NCBI GenBank assembly: GCA_964527215.1
Contig: CAZGNZ010000024.1
Location: 1-60,581, forward strand
Reading direction: 5' to 3'
Length of the DNA stretch: 60,581 bases
Origin: CAZGNZ01 sp964527215
Lineage (GTDB): Bacteria > Fidelibacterota > Marinisomatia > SCGC-AAA003-L08 > JACNLC01
Below the pieces are notes generated by a model. The model was not told where the DNA came from. It saw only the letters and a list, made by a program, of their open reading frames with translations, and ran no database searches. This document shows, one piece after another, positions 1 to 7,800 of the stretch (position 1 is its first letter; each line of letters begins with the position of its first letter). Made by a program: the position numbers and the translations under genes.

Positions 1-51
1 GCATCAATACATTTTCATCATCTCATTACGAAGTCTCATGAAATATCCGGG
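1..51. repeat. MITE-like repeat, partial copy cut by window edge
   Basis: This is the right end of a dispersed intergenic repeat whose fuller copies lie at 3179-3539, 32886-33060 and 45621-45842. Positions 35-51 carry the terminal motif CTCATGAAATATCCGGG, preceded by the shared text CATCTCATTACGAAGT. The left part is outside the window. The ATG of the GH1 gene begins 28 bases further on. Confidence 0.75.
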
Positions 52-79
52 CTAACAGATTGTATACAGGAATTTAACA

Positions 80-1432
80 ATGGGATTTGACCAAAAATTT
101 GCATGGGGCGCTGCCACAGCCAGTTTCCAGATAGAAGGAAACTCAAAAGCTGCCGGCAAGGGAATGTCTATTTGGGATCAATTCAGTCAACAGGATGGCA
201 AAACGGAGGACGGATACACAGGCGAACCGGCCTGTGACCATATCAACCGGATTCCTGAAGACGTTCAGCTGATGAAACAAATTGGGTTGAAAGCCTACCG
301 TTTCTCATTTTCATGGCCCCGCATCATCCCTGGAGGAACCGGCAAGATCAGTGCAGAAGGTCTGGCAGTCTATGATCGGCTTGTTGATCAGTTGCTGGAA
401 CACGGCATCGATCCCTGGGCAACCATTTACCACTGGGATTTGCCGCTTGACCTGCATCATAGGGGAGGGTGGCTGAATCCGGATATCCAGCATTTGTTTG
501 CGGAATATACGCGTGTCCTTGCAGAACAGTTTTCTGATCGGGTACAGCACTGGATAACCCTGAATGAGCCGCAGGTGATCAGCCATCTCGGATACAATAC
601 CGGTGAACATGCCCCGGGCCATCATCACAGCCTGAGTGAAATCCTGACCGTGGTGCATCACGGACTGCTGGCCCATGGAAGAGCTGTTCAGGTCCTGCGT
701 CAGTGCGGCAGGACACCGGCAAAAATTGGAACGGGACTGGTGGGAATTCACCATATTCCTTATGACAATTCAGCGGAATCTGCCGAACATGCGCGGCAGC
801 TGTCATTCAGCGTTGCCCGAAAAGACAGCTGGAACAGCGCCTGGTACAGCGATCCGATATTTCTGGGCCGCTATCCGGAAGACGGCCTGAAACGGTTTCA
901 ATCGGAAATGCCGGCAATACATCCTGATGATTTTGATGTAATTCAACAGGAATTGGATTTCTGCGGTCTGAATATATATCACGGCAATCCTACCGTAAAT
1001 GATAATCAGGAATCCGCCGGACCTTCCCAGCCACCGGGATTTGCCCGTACGGCCATGGGATGGCCGGTCACTCCGGAAGCGCTTTACTGGGGACCCCGAT
1101 TCTTTTATGACCGATATGGACTGCCGATTGTTATTACAGAGAATGGAATGGCCAACTGTGACTGGGTTCACCTGGACGGCAAAGTTCACGATCCACAGCG
1201 TATTGATTTTCACATCCGCTATCTGAGAGAACTGAGACGCGCAGCCGGGGACGGCATTAAAATCCATGGATACTTTATCTGGTCGCTCCTTGACAATTTC
1301 GAATGGGCGTTTGGATACAACCGAAGATTTGGGCTGATTCATGTTGATTATGAATCCCAAGTCAGGACAATGAAGGATTCAGCCTTCTGGTACAGAGATA
1401 CGATTACGGCCAACGGGGAAAATCTTACCTGA
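80..1432 (+). CDS. GH1 family beta-glucosidase
   Basis: Retaining glycosidase of family GH1, probably hydrolysing beta-glucosides or cellobiose-type oligosaccharides. At 450 residues it has the usual length for one (beta/alpha)8 barrel. The N-terminal F-x-W-G-x-A-T-A-x-x-Q-I-E-G signature spans residues 8-20. The acid/base glutamate lies in T-L-N-E-P (about E163) and the nucleophile in I-T-E-N-G (about E354). The C-terminal W-S-L-L-D-N-F-E-W motif that binds the sugar is present. No signal peptide is visible, so it is likely cytoplasmic and acts on imported oligosaccharides. An ATG with a weak AGG 10 bases upstream is the start. It lies 7 bases before an EamA transporter, probably in one transcript. 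The exact substrate cannot be read from sequence. Confidence 0.95.
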   Translation: MGFDQKFAWGAATASFQIEGNSKAAGKGMSIWDQFSQQDGKTEDGYTGEPACDHINRIPEDVQLMKQIGLKAYRFSFSWPRIIPGGTGKISAEGLAVYDRLVDQLLEHGIDPWATIYHWDLPLDLHHRGGWLNPDIQHLFAEYTRVLAEQFSDRVQHWITLNEPQVISHLGYNTGEHAPGHHHSLSEILTVVHHGLLAHGRAVQVLRQCGRTPAKIGTGLVGIHHIPYDNSAESAEHARQLSFSVARKDSWNSAWYSDPIFLGRYPEDGLKRFQSEMPAIHPDDFDVIQQELDFCGLNIYHGNPTVNDNQESAGPSQPPGFARTAMGWPVTPEALYWGPRFFYDRYGLPIVITENGMANCDWVHLDGKVHDPQRIDFHIRYLRELRRAAGDGIKIHGYFIWSLLDNFEWAFGYNRRFGLIHVDYESQVRTMKDSAFWYRDTITANGENLT

Positions 1433-1439
1433 TTTCGTT

Positions 1440-2384
1440 TTGAATCACACTGATGCAAAAGCCAATCTTTTATTACTGCTGACGGCCGTCATCTGGGGCT
1501 TTGCATTTGTCGCACAGCGGTCTGCAATGTCATATCTTGGTCCTCTTACATTTAACTTTGTTCGGTTCTCTCTTGGCGGTACGGCATTGCTGGCAGTCAT
1601 TCCACTGTTTCGACAGACCAGGTCAGAGAAGTCCGATCTCCTGTTCGTTTCAAACCGCAATATCCTGATTGGCGGTGGTATATCTTCCGGCATTCTGTTG
1701 TTTGCAGGATCCTATTTTCAGCAGACCGGGCTGGTATACACAACTGCCGGAAAAGCCGGTTTTGTCACGGGATTGTACGTGATACTGGTACCGATGATTG
1801 GCCTGTTCTGGAAACAGGTAACGTCTGCAGGGACCTGGATCGGAGCAGTGCTGGCCGTGGCGGGACTCTGGCTGCTCTGTATAAAAAAAGGCTTTCTGCT
1901 GGATCCTGGCGATGCGCTGGTGCTGATAAGTGCCTTTTTCTGGGCGCTGCATGTCCTGGCAATTGGGTGGCTGACCAATCACATTCACCCGCTGAAACTG
2001 GCTGTTATCCAGTTTTTCACCTGTGCTTTACTCAGCTGTGCAGGAGCACTTCTTTTTGAATCAATTCAACTGCAGGGCATTCTGCAGGCCGGAGATGCCA
2101 TACTGTATGCCGGATTGGTATCTGTGGGGATTGCTTACACCGTTCAAATTGTCGCCCAACAGCATGCCCATCCGTCTCATGCCGCCATTATCATGAGCCT
2201 GGAGGCCGTGTTTGCAGTGATCGGCGGCTGGCTTTTTCTGGCAGAGAAACTCTCGCTGCGGGATTTCACCGGGTGTGTCCTGATGCTGGCAGGGATGTTG
2301 GTCAGTCAGTTGTGGGGATCTGCGGAAAAAAATTTGCTGAACCGGTTTTTTGAGGTGTCACCATTAAAGCAATCGAAAAAATAG
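1440..2384 (+). CDS. DMT-superfamily (EamA) transporter
   Basis: Ten-helix drug/metabolite transporter of 314 residues built from two EamA repeats. The first repeat begins L-L-L-L-L-T-A-V-I-W-G-F-A-F-V-A, a typical EamA opening. The second starts near residue 155 after the GDALVLISAFFWALHV segment. The start is a TTG 7 bases after the GH1 stop; no in-frame ATG precedes the first helix, and no strong ribosome site is visible, so translation may be coupled to the upstream gene. Members export amino acids, metabolites or unknown small molecules; the substrate is not predictable. It lies 11 bases before the TrpF-like gene, suggesting a three-gene operon. Confidence 0.9.
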   Translation: MNHTDAKANLLLLLTAVIWGFAFVAQRSAMSYLGPLTFNFVRFSLGGTALLAVIPLFRQTRSEKSDLLFVSNRNILIGGGISSGILLFAGSYFQQTGLVYTTAGKAGFVTGLYVILVPMIGLFWKQVTSAGTWIGAVLAVAGLWLLCIKKGFLLDPGDALVLISAFFWALHVLAIGWLTNHIHPLKLAVIQFFTCALLSCAGALLFESIQLQGILQAGDAILYAGLVSVGIAYTVQIVAQQHAHPSHAAIIMSLEAVFAVIGGWLFLAEKLSLRDFTGCVLMLAGMLVSQLWGSAEKNLLNRFFEVSPLKQSKK

Positions 2385-2395
2385 GAAGAACCCGG

Positions 2396-3040
2396 GTGAA
2401 AATCTGCTGCATTATGAGCCCTTCAGAAGCAGCTATGGCTGTCATGGCCGGTGCCGATGCGCTGGGACTGGTTTCGGAAATGCCCAGCGGTCCCGGTGTT
2501 CTTGAGCTTGACAGAATTCGGCAGATATCACGACGCATTCCTGCCGGAGTCAATGTTTTCCTGCTCACGTCAAAAACACAGGCTGACGTCATTATCGAAC
2601 AGCACCGTGCAGCCTGTACTGATACTATCCAGCTTTGCGCTTTTCCGAATGAGACCCTTTACAAAGAGCTTAGGGATCGCCTGCCGGGCATTCGACTGGT
2701 GCAGGTAATTCACGTTGAGGACGGTCACAGCTATGATGCTGCCCTGTCACGGGCGGAAATGACGGATGGTCTGCTTCTTGATTCCGGCAGACCTTCCGCG
2801 GTCACTCCAACGCTTGGCGGAACCGGGGAAACCCACAACTGGGAAATCAGCCGCCGAATTGTCCGGGATTCACCAGTGCCAGTTTTTCTTGCAGGCGGCA
2901 TTAATCCCGGGAATATCCGAAAAGCTGTTGAACAGGTCCAGCCTTTCGGCATTGATCTATGCAGCGGAGTGCGCACTGACGGCAGGCTGGATCACAGGAA
3001 ACTGACAAAGCTGTTCCAAACCCTTCAGCATCCCGGTTGA
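2396..3040 (+). CDS. Orphan phosphoribosylanthranilate isomerase-like (TrpF family) protein
   Basis: A 214-residue (beta/alpha)8-barrel protein related to TrpF. It starts at GTG with K-I-C-C-I where classical TrpF has K-I-C-G-I, keeping the catalytic-base cysteine. The phosphate-binding end is recognisable: G-G-T-G-E-T-H-N-W near residue 141, F-L-A-G-G-I-N-P-G-N near 164, and G-I-D-L-C-S-G-V-R near 185. The usual catalytic aspartate is plausibly the D of L-L-L-D-S. No other trp gene is nearby; the partners are a glycosidase and an exporter. It may isomerise phosphoribosylanthranilate, or be a repurposed paralogue. Several canonical motif positions differ (S-E-M-P-S-G instead of the F-x-x-x-S-x-R region), so I leave the gene symbol blank. 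Confidence 0.75.
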   Translation: MKICCIMSPSEAAMAVMAGADALGLVSEMPSGPGVLELDRIRQISRRIPAGVNVFLLTSKTQADVIIEQHRAACTDTIQLCAFPNETLYKELRDRLPGIRLVQVIHVEDGHSYDAALSRAEMTDGLLLDSGRPSAVTPTLGGTGETHNWEISRRIVRDSPVPVFLAGGINPGNIRKAVEQVQPFGIDLCSGVRTDGRLDHRKLTKLFQTLQHPG

Positions 3041-3178
3041 ACCATGTAATCTGCATTGATATACCCAATTTTCTGCTTCTGCGGTCCTCCCCGCACTGCC
3101 CGCTGAATCACTTCAAGCACAGGCCGCTCAGCATTTTTCAAGGATTTTGAACCTCTGGCTTCGTGAAAACAATGCTGA

Positions 3179-3539
3179 CCCGGATATTTCATGAGACTTC
3201 GTAATGAGATAGCGGAGCCGGTTGATTATGCAAGGGTTGCGAAGGGATTTAAATCCGCAAGTTGGCGGGTTTATAATCCGTCTCCTGACGGACAAGTGGT
3301 ACTGGGTGCATTCCCCGCCGCTTGTTGAAAATCCGTTATTTACATGGCGGCGAAATACATAATGACCCGATCGATTACTGATACCCCGTCCGTTCTGCAG
3401 CGGGGAAATTCATCGACATTGTACCGGACAGTGTAATGAGAACAAATATCCAACGTAATTGAAACAGAATCGACCAGATATATCATCGCGCGGAAAATGC
3501 AAGCATTATGTGCATCGATATTATTGTGAAATATCCGGG
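3179..3539. repeat. MITE-like repeat with terminal inverted repeats (longest copy)
   Basis: A 361-bp element bounded by CCCGGATATTTCATGAG at the left and TGAAATATCCGGG at the right, an inverted terminal pair of 13 matching bases. Its reverse complement aligns with 45621-45842. Shared words include ATATCGATGCA, GATATATC, GGTCGA, TTTCAATTACG, GATATTTGTTCTCATT, ACTGTCC, CTTGCATAATCAACC and CATCTCATT. Relative to that copy it carries about 130 extra internal bases (about 3265-3400). An open frame of 88 codons inside it has no recognisable product. It is oriented opposite to the other copies. Confidence 0.8.
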
Positions 3540-3649
3540 CTATTTTGACCAAACCCACTGTCAATAAAAATGACTGCAAACAATGCAGGCCTGTGTTCTT
3601 GGTCATGGTTGAGAAAACCTCACAACTTTACACTGCCCAACTATACATT

Positions 3650-3715
3650 AAATTATTAGGATAATTTTTTATTTTCTTAAATTATTATTGTCTTAAGATA
3701 ATTTTTACTTATAAT
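3650..3715 (+). promoter_or_regulatory. Candidate promoter and Lrp-type dyads upstream of the lrp-like gene
   Basis: A very AT-rich stretch holds a -35-like TTGTCT (3688-3693), a 16-base spacer and a perfect -10 TATAAT (3710-3715). Two dyads of the same half-site, AAATTAT...ATAATTT, occur at 3650-3667 (4-base centre) and 3679-3704 (12-base centre). The second overlaps the promoter. Repeated AT-rich dyads near the promoter are typical of Lrp/AsnC autoregulation. That reading is inference. Confidence 0.55.
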
Positions 3716-3743
3716 ATTCGACATTAAATCACAGGATACGAAA

Positions 3744-4208
3744 ATGAATCTTGATACAACGGATCGACTGATACTGGGGATTCTGCAAACGGATGGCCGA
3801 GCATCGGCCAGTCACATTGCGGAACATATTGGCATGTCTGTGCCCGCGGTGACAGAGCGCATTCGAAAACTGCAGGATAATGGCATCATACGCGGATATC
3901 AAACCAATCTGGATCCGCGATCGATCGGCCTGGATGTCGGAGCCATCATCACGGTTATATCTGAGTCGTCGGATCACTATAATGAAGTGATTCAGGCTGC
4001 TGAAACCACGCCTGAAGTGGTACAGTGCTTTTCCACGACCGGTCGCGGTTCTCATGTTCTGATTGTCAGAACCCAAACTACAAAAACTCTTGAAACGCTG
4101 CTGCGTGAAATTCAGATGTGGCCTGGAGTTGAACGTACCGAGACCCAGCTGATTTTATCCAGCTACATTGGAATCAAGGCATTACCATTACCTGAACGTG
4201 AATTATGA
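3744..4208 (+). CDS. Lrp/AsnC family transcriptional regulator
   Basis: A 154-residue feast/famine regulator. The N-terminal helix-turn-helix is residues 4-60, with the family pattern L-D-T-T-D-R-L-I-L-x-x-L-Q-x-D-G-R and the recognition region I-G-M-S-V-P-A-V-T-E-R-I-R-K-L. The C-terminal RAM (ACT-like) ligand-binding domain covers residues 65-150 with the V-x-x-C-x-x-T-T-G-x-x-x-x-L-I-V core. It ends 11 bases before the glutamine synthetase gene, so the two are probably co-transcribed. The upstream dyads suggest autoregulation. A role in nitrogen or amino-acid sensing is inferred from context. Confidence 0.93.
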   Translation: MNLDTTDRLILGILQTDGRASASHIAEHIGMSVPAVTERIRKLQDNGIIRGYQTNLDPRSIGLDVGAIITVISESSDHYNEVIQAAETTPEVVQCFSTTGRGSHVLIVRTQTTKTLETLLREIQMWPGVERTETQLILSSYIGIKALPLPEREL

Positions 4209-4219
4209 AAGGATGTTAA

Positions 4220-5233
4220 ATGGCTAAGATTAAGGCGGAATATTTGTGGATAGACGGGCACAAACCCACAGCAAAACTGCGGTCAAAAACAAAAATCATC
4301 GACGGACCGGTATCAGAACTGGATCAAATACCTGAATGGAGTTTCGATGGTTCCAGCACTATGCAGGCTGAGGGAACCAGCAGTGACTGCTTGCTTAAGC
4401 CCGTATTCTATATCAGTGATCCTGTCCGCGGCGGAAATCATATAATTGTGCTGAATGAGGTTTTCAATGCCGACGGTTCGGTTCAGCTGGCAAATAACAG
4501 AGCCCGGCTGCGGGAGATAAGCGAGAGGTTTAGCCATGAAGAAGCCGTTTTCGGGATTGAGCAGGAGTATACATTTTTTGACGGATCGCGGCCTCTAGGC
4601 TGGCCGGACAAAGGGTATCCTGCACTTCAGGGAGGACATTACTGCGGTATTGGTGCAGATGAAGTCATCGGCCGTAAAATCGTGGAAGATCATATGGATG
4701 CGTGCCTCAGAGCCCAGCTGGCCATATCCGGAATCAATGCTGAGGTTATGCCGGCTCAGTGGGAATTTCAGATTGGCCCCGTTGGCCCGCTGGAAGTATC
4801 TGATCAGCTGTGGGTAGCCCGCTGGCTGCTGTACCGAATTGCAGAGGACCACGGCATCAGTGCTACGCTTTATCCAAAACCAGTAAAAGGAGACTGGAAC
4901 GGTGCCGGCGCACATACCAATTTTAGTACCAAAGGGATGCGGGCTGAAGGCGGTATAAAAGTTATTGAAAGGGCCTGTGAAAAACTCGGTCAGAATCATT
5001 TGAAACACATCAGTATCTACGGAGCACATAACGAAGAGCGGCTTACGGGACTGCATGAAACCTGCAATATCAACGAATTCAAATGGAGTATAAGCGATCG
5101 AACCGCTTCCATTCGTATTCCAATGCAGGTTGCAACCAAAGGAAAGGGATATCTGGAGGACAGACGACCGTCGGCAAATATGGATCCCTATCTTGTAACA
5201 GCAGCCATTATTGATACTGTCTGCGGTGAATGA
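4220..5233 (+). CDS. Glutamine synthetase, type II (GSII)
   Basis: ATP-dependent ligation of ammonia to glutamate. The 337-residue length and the motifs match the eukaryote-like GSII class rather than the ~470-residue GSI of most bacteria. Visible signatures are the W-S-F-D-G-S-S-T near residue 40, F-G-I-E-Q-E-Y-T-F near 112 with metal-binding glutamates, P-A-Q-W-E-F-Q-I-G near 178, N-G-A-G-A-H-T-N-F-S-T near 230, and the R-x-A-S-I-R-I-P near 293. The final Y-L-E-D-R-R-P-S-A-N-x-D-P-Y signature is complete, so the enzyme should be active. The start ATG is preceded by GAAAGGATGT. It is paired with an Lrp/AsnC regulator and closed by a strong terminator. No PII or amt gene is nearby. Confidence 0.95.
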   Translation: MAKIKAEYLWIDGHKPTAKLRSKTKIIDGPVSELDQIPEWSFDGSSTMQAEGTSSDCLLKPVFYISDPVRGGNHIIVLNEVFNADGSVQLANNRARLREISERFSHEEAVFGIEQEYTFFDGSRPLGWPDKGYPALQGGHYCGIGADEVIGRKIVEDHMDACLRAQLAISGINAEVMPAQWEFQIGPVGPLEVSDQLWVARWLLYRIAEDHGISATLYPKPVKGDWNGAGAHTNFSTKGMRAEGGIKVIERACEKLGQNHLKHISIYGAHNEERLTGLHETCNINEFKWSISDRTASIRIPMQVATKGKGYLEDRRPSANMDPYLVTAAIIDTVCGE

Positions 5234-5250
5234 ACTGCATTTGATCCACA

Positions 5251-5280
5251 AAAAAAACGAGCCTTTCGGCTCGTTTTTTT
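5251..5280. terminator. Bidirectional rho-independent terminator
   Basis: An inverted repeat AAAACGAGCC-TTTC-GGCTCGTTTT with A and T tracts on either side. It separates the convergent glutamine synthetase and YXWGXW genes and can serve both strands; the minus-strand gene's stop codon overlaps its edge. Confidence 0.9.
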
Positions 5281-5635
5281 AATTCCAATGTCCTGAAATC
5301 CAAATATACCCACGTCTACCTTTCTTCCAATGACCGGGTATCCAGTGTTTCCCTTTTGGTTTTGTATTCCAGTATCCTTTGATCCACACATAGCGTCCCA
5401 AACGAAATTTCCAGTGTCCGTCAATCCACACTGCTTTCACACATGGTTTGACCGGGCGAATTTCAATGACAGGAGTCGGTGGTGCAATTTTTATCACTAT
5501 CCTGGGGAAATCCCAAATCACATGACGATGACCGGCATATCCGATATTCGCGGTCATGATACATACGGCTGCAATCACCAAAATATGCTTGAGGTAATTC
5601 TCTTTTCCGCCTTGTGGCTTGTTATTCGGTTTCAT
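5279..5635 (-). CDS. YXWGXW-type Trp/Gly-rich repeat protein, secreted or membrane-anchored
   Basis: A 118-residue protein. An upstream in-frame ATG exists at 5752, but the ATG at 5635 has an ideal ribosome site (GGAAAGGAG, 7 bases away), so I choose it. Residues about 15-32 form a hydrophobic signal or anchor segment (HILVIAAVCIMTANIGYA). The C-terminal half has four W-x-x-G-[HY]-W repeats separated by basic spacers (residues about 70-118), as in YXWGXW/BcpO-like repeat proteins of unknown function. They sit in the cell envelope. A structural or binding role is plausible but unproven. Confidence 0.8.
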   Translation of the reverse strand: MKPNNKPQGGKENYLKHILVIAAVCIMTANIGYAGHRHVIWDFPRIVIKIAPPTPVIEIRPVKPCVKAVWIDGHWKFRLGRYVWIKGYWNTKPKGKHWIPGHWKKGRRGYIWISGHWN

Positions 5636-6010
5636 GTTTAACTCCTTTCCAAATTTGTGCGCCTTTGACCCGAGAGGACCGGTTTGGTTAACCGGCTTCT
5701 TATTTTCAATTTTCAAGAATATGGATTTGCCGCTGTACATCTCATTCCTCATTTGGGATAATTCCTTAAGATTCCTTAAGTTTTACCAAGATTTTTTAAT
5801 CAGAGACATTCATTTGCGGCGGGATTCACACAGCATGTCTCTTGGAACGGCAACGGTCTGTTCCGGTCAGAAATATTCAGCATCCGTGATACTTTTTCAA
5901 TGTATTGAGGAATTTCAATGTACGTTCCCAGTTTCCGTAATCCAATTATTCGAAAAAAGCCAGAATACAGTGCTGCCTGCCAGCCAATCAGTCACAGGCA
6001 TTCAGACGGC
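5636..6010. other. Intergenic region between divergent genes
   Basis: This stretch holds the ribosome site of the YXWGXW gene at its left edge and a direct repeat of ATTCCTTAAG near 5759-5779. No convincing gene is seen; open frames here lack recognisable content. Promoters for both flanking genes should lie here, but none matches a consensus well. Confidence 0.4.
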
Positions 6011-7123
6011 ATGGGTGAATTGAGAGCAGGGCTCGGGAACGGACCTGCCCAAAAAAGGCGATTTCTGTTAAAAAATCTCCCGCTGCATTTCGCTGGATTT
6101 TTTGCATTTTATCTGTTCCCGGCTTTGTTGATGTTTCAGTCCGGTTGCACGCCTGTTGAGAATCTCGATCCGGTCCCGGATAGTGCCGTTCAGGGGAGAA
6201 TCCTCATAAAAACCGTACCGACTGAAGCTGAAATTTTCATTAACGATCAGTATTTGGGTACATCCCCCATCAAAACAGATCTGTGGTATTTCGATCACAA
6301 TATTGTAAACATAAAAGCAGAACCCATTTATCCACACGGCCAATTTGTTCAAAATATTTATCTACGCTATCCGCCAATACCTGATATTCTGACTATTTAT
6401 ATGAATCACCGTCCTGCTCCCGATACAGATCTTGCGGATGCACCGCCTCCGGAGGAGCCGCTGATCCATGAAGTGGTTGTCTATGAGACCATACAGGCAG
6501 ACCCTCTGCCTCCGGATACACTTGTAATCGAAAACTGGGCCATTGAACAGGTGCCAATTTCCGTTCCTACCCTGTATTTTGATTTTGACAGTACCGTACT
6601 GCTTGACAGCGAGTTAGAGAAACTTCAGGAGCTGCTTGGCACTCTTTCGCTGAACGAGGATTATCATCTTGAAATTCACGGGTATGCTGATCTGGTGGGT
6701 GAACCGGAATATAATAAAAATCTATCGCTTCGACGAAGTCTGGTTGTACAGGAGTATCTAATTAAAAACGGAATAGCCAAAAACCGGATGGAAACGTTCG
6801 GTCATGGACAGCGGGCATCCTACAAGGCCGATGGCACCGATCTGGGGTATGACCGAAATCGAACTGTGGAATTCAACGTCATCATTCCTCACCGCATACA
6901 GGACAATCCGCCCACTCCGGAACCTGACAGCGGTCTTCAGCAGGATGAATCAATACAGGATTCGAAAATCCATGAGGAATCCAACATCATTCCGAAGGAC
7001 CTCCCACAGGAAAAACCGAACCTGGAACCTCTTCGGGAAACGGAACCAGACATATCACCGGAGCCATCGTTCGAAGCGGAATCAGACGACAAAACACAGG
7101 TGCGTTTCAGAACAGAAAACTAA
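6011..7123 (+). CDS. PEGA-OmpA outer-membrane lipoprotein
   Basis: A 370-residue protein if started at the ATG at 6011; the frame is open back to 5918 and no start has a clear ribosome site. A hydrophobic segment of about 20 residues ends in F-Q-S-G-C, a lipobox-like site for lipid attachment. A PEGA domain follows (G-R-I-L-I-K-T-V-P through N-I-K-A-E-P), with a linker rich in proline and acid. Then comes an OmpA peptidoglycan-binding domain opening Y-F-D-F-D-S-T and containing G-Y-A-D-L-V-G-E-P-E-Y-N-K-N-L-S-L-R-R. The tail of about 80 residues is Pro/Glu/Asp-rich and low complexity. It probably anchors the outer membrane to the peptidoglycan. Confidence 0.85.
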   Translation: MGELRAGLGNGPAQKRRFLLKNLPLHFAGFFAFYLFPALLMFQSGCTPVENLDPVPDSAVQGRILIKTVPTEAEIFINDQYLGTSPIKTDLWYFDHNIVNIKAEPIYPHGQFVQNIYLRYPPIPDILTIYMNHRPAPDTDLADAPPPEEPLIHEVVVYETIQADPLPPDTLVIENWAIEQVPISVPTLYFDFDSTVLLDSELEKLQELLGTLSLNEDYHLEIHGYADLVGEPEYNKNLSLRRSLVVQEYLIKNGIAKNRMETFGHGQRASYKADGTDLGYDRNRTVEFNVIIPHRIQDNPPTPEPDSGLQQDESIQDSKIHEESNIIPKDLPQEKPNLEPLRETEPDISPEPSFEAESDDKTQVRFRTEN

Positions 7124-7277
7124 ACAGACCTTTTGCCCAGCTGATGATTCTCCAGGATTCCTGCCAGTTTATCAATATCAGTACAATCAGCAGCAGCAGG
7201 AAGAGATCGATAATAAACAAACCTTTTTTCAGGTACAGATCCTTCAGACGCTGAAATTCTTCCTGAAATTCATCCAT
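7107..7277 (-). CDS. Small single-pass membrane protein
   Basis: A 56-residue frame starting three bases after the stop of the pilin-like gene. It begins M-D-E-F-Q-E-E-F-Q-R-L-K-D-L-Y-L, an amphipathic charged segment, then has a very hydrophobic helix (LFIIDLFLLLLIVLILI) and a W-rich basic end. Its stop overlaps the 3' end of the convergent OmpA gene by 17 bases. GGGGA about 10 bases upstream could serve as ribosome site. I do not recognise a family. The tight spacing and clean helix support a real gene at the end of the minus-strand operon. Confidence 0.45.
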   Translation of the reverse strand: MDEFQEEFQRLKDLYLKKGLFIIDLFLLLLIVLILINWQESWRIISWAKGLFSFLF

Positions 7278-7280
7278 TCA

Positions 7281-7796
7281 CTAAGAATCCCCAAGAGCAA
7301 TGGATATTACCCGTCCGCCGGGATTCCGTCTTGGAATAACTTCTCGTGAATACCAGTACTGGCCTGCTTGAAACCAGCCGGTTTTAATTCTGTGTTTCGG
7401 AATATAAAATACCCTTGGATACCGGGGATGAGTTTGCCAGATCCAAGTCCCTTCCAATACGTTTTCTGAATTCACCCAGTATCTTGCACCATCATAATTC
7501 AGCTGGGCCAGTTCTCCTGACTGAAAAGGATTGAAAACTCCCAGCGGTTTTCCACTTTGCTCCATATTCAGAGATTCAACAGCCAGCTGGGCGGTGATAT
7601 CTTTCAGACCGGCTTCAAATACCGCTCTGTCTTTTTCCTGACCCGAGGATGTATATTTACTCCAGGCAACAAATGTGACCGCAATGATCACAGCTGTTCC
7701 CAACAGGAATTCCGTCAAGGATATCTTTATCCGCTGGAAAAAATCGAAAAATATTGGTCGGATGTATTGATGAAGGATGGATGATTCCGAATCCAT
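7281..7796 (-). CDS. Pilin/pseudopilin-like single-TM protein
   Basis: A 171-residue protein starting at the ATG at 7796, which follows the diguanylate cyclase stop by 4 bases; longer starts would overlap that gene. One hydrophobic segment near residues 27-46 begins I-S-L-T-E-F-L-L-G-T-A-V, recalling the F-T-L-x-E-L core of type IV prepilins but without a clear G-F cleavage site. The remainder is a soluble domain with W-x-x-x-x-R-Y-P-R-V-F-Y and G-W-F-Q-A-G-Q-Y-W-Y-S-R near the end. It could be a degenerate pseudopilin or a simple membrane-anchored protein. Its place after a diguanylate cyclase suggests a surface or motility link. Confidence 0.65.
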   Translation of the reverse strand: MDSESSILHQYIRPIFFDFFQRIKISLTEFLLGTAVIIAVTFVAWSKYTSSGQEKDRAVFEAGLKDITAQLAVESLNMEQSGKPLGVFNPFQSGELAQLNYDGARYWVNSENVLEGTWIWQTHPRYPRVFYIPKHRIKTGWFQAGQYWYSREVIPRRNPGGRVISIALGDS

Positions 7797-7800
7797 GAAT

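Noticed and set aside
3340..3606. 88-codon minus-strand frame
   Set aside because: It lies inside the MITE-like repeat, has no recognisable domains, and is not open in the shorter copies.
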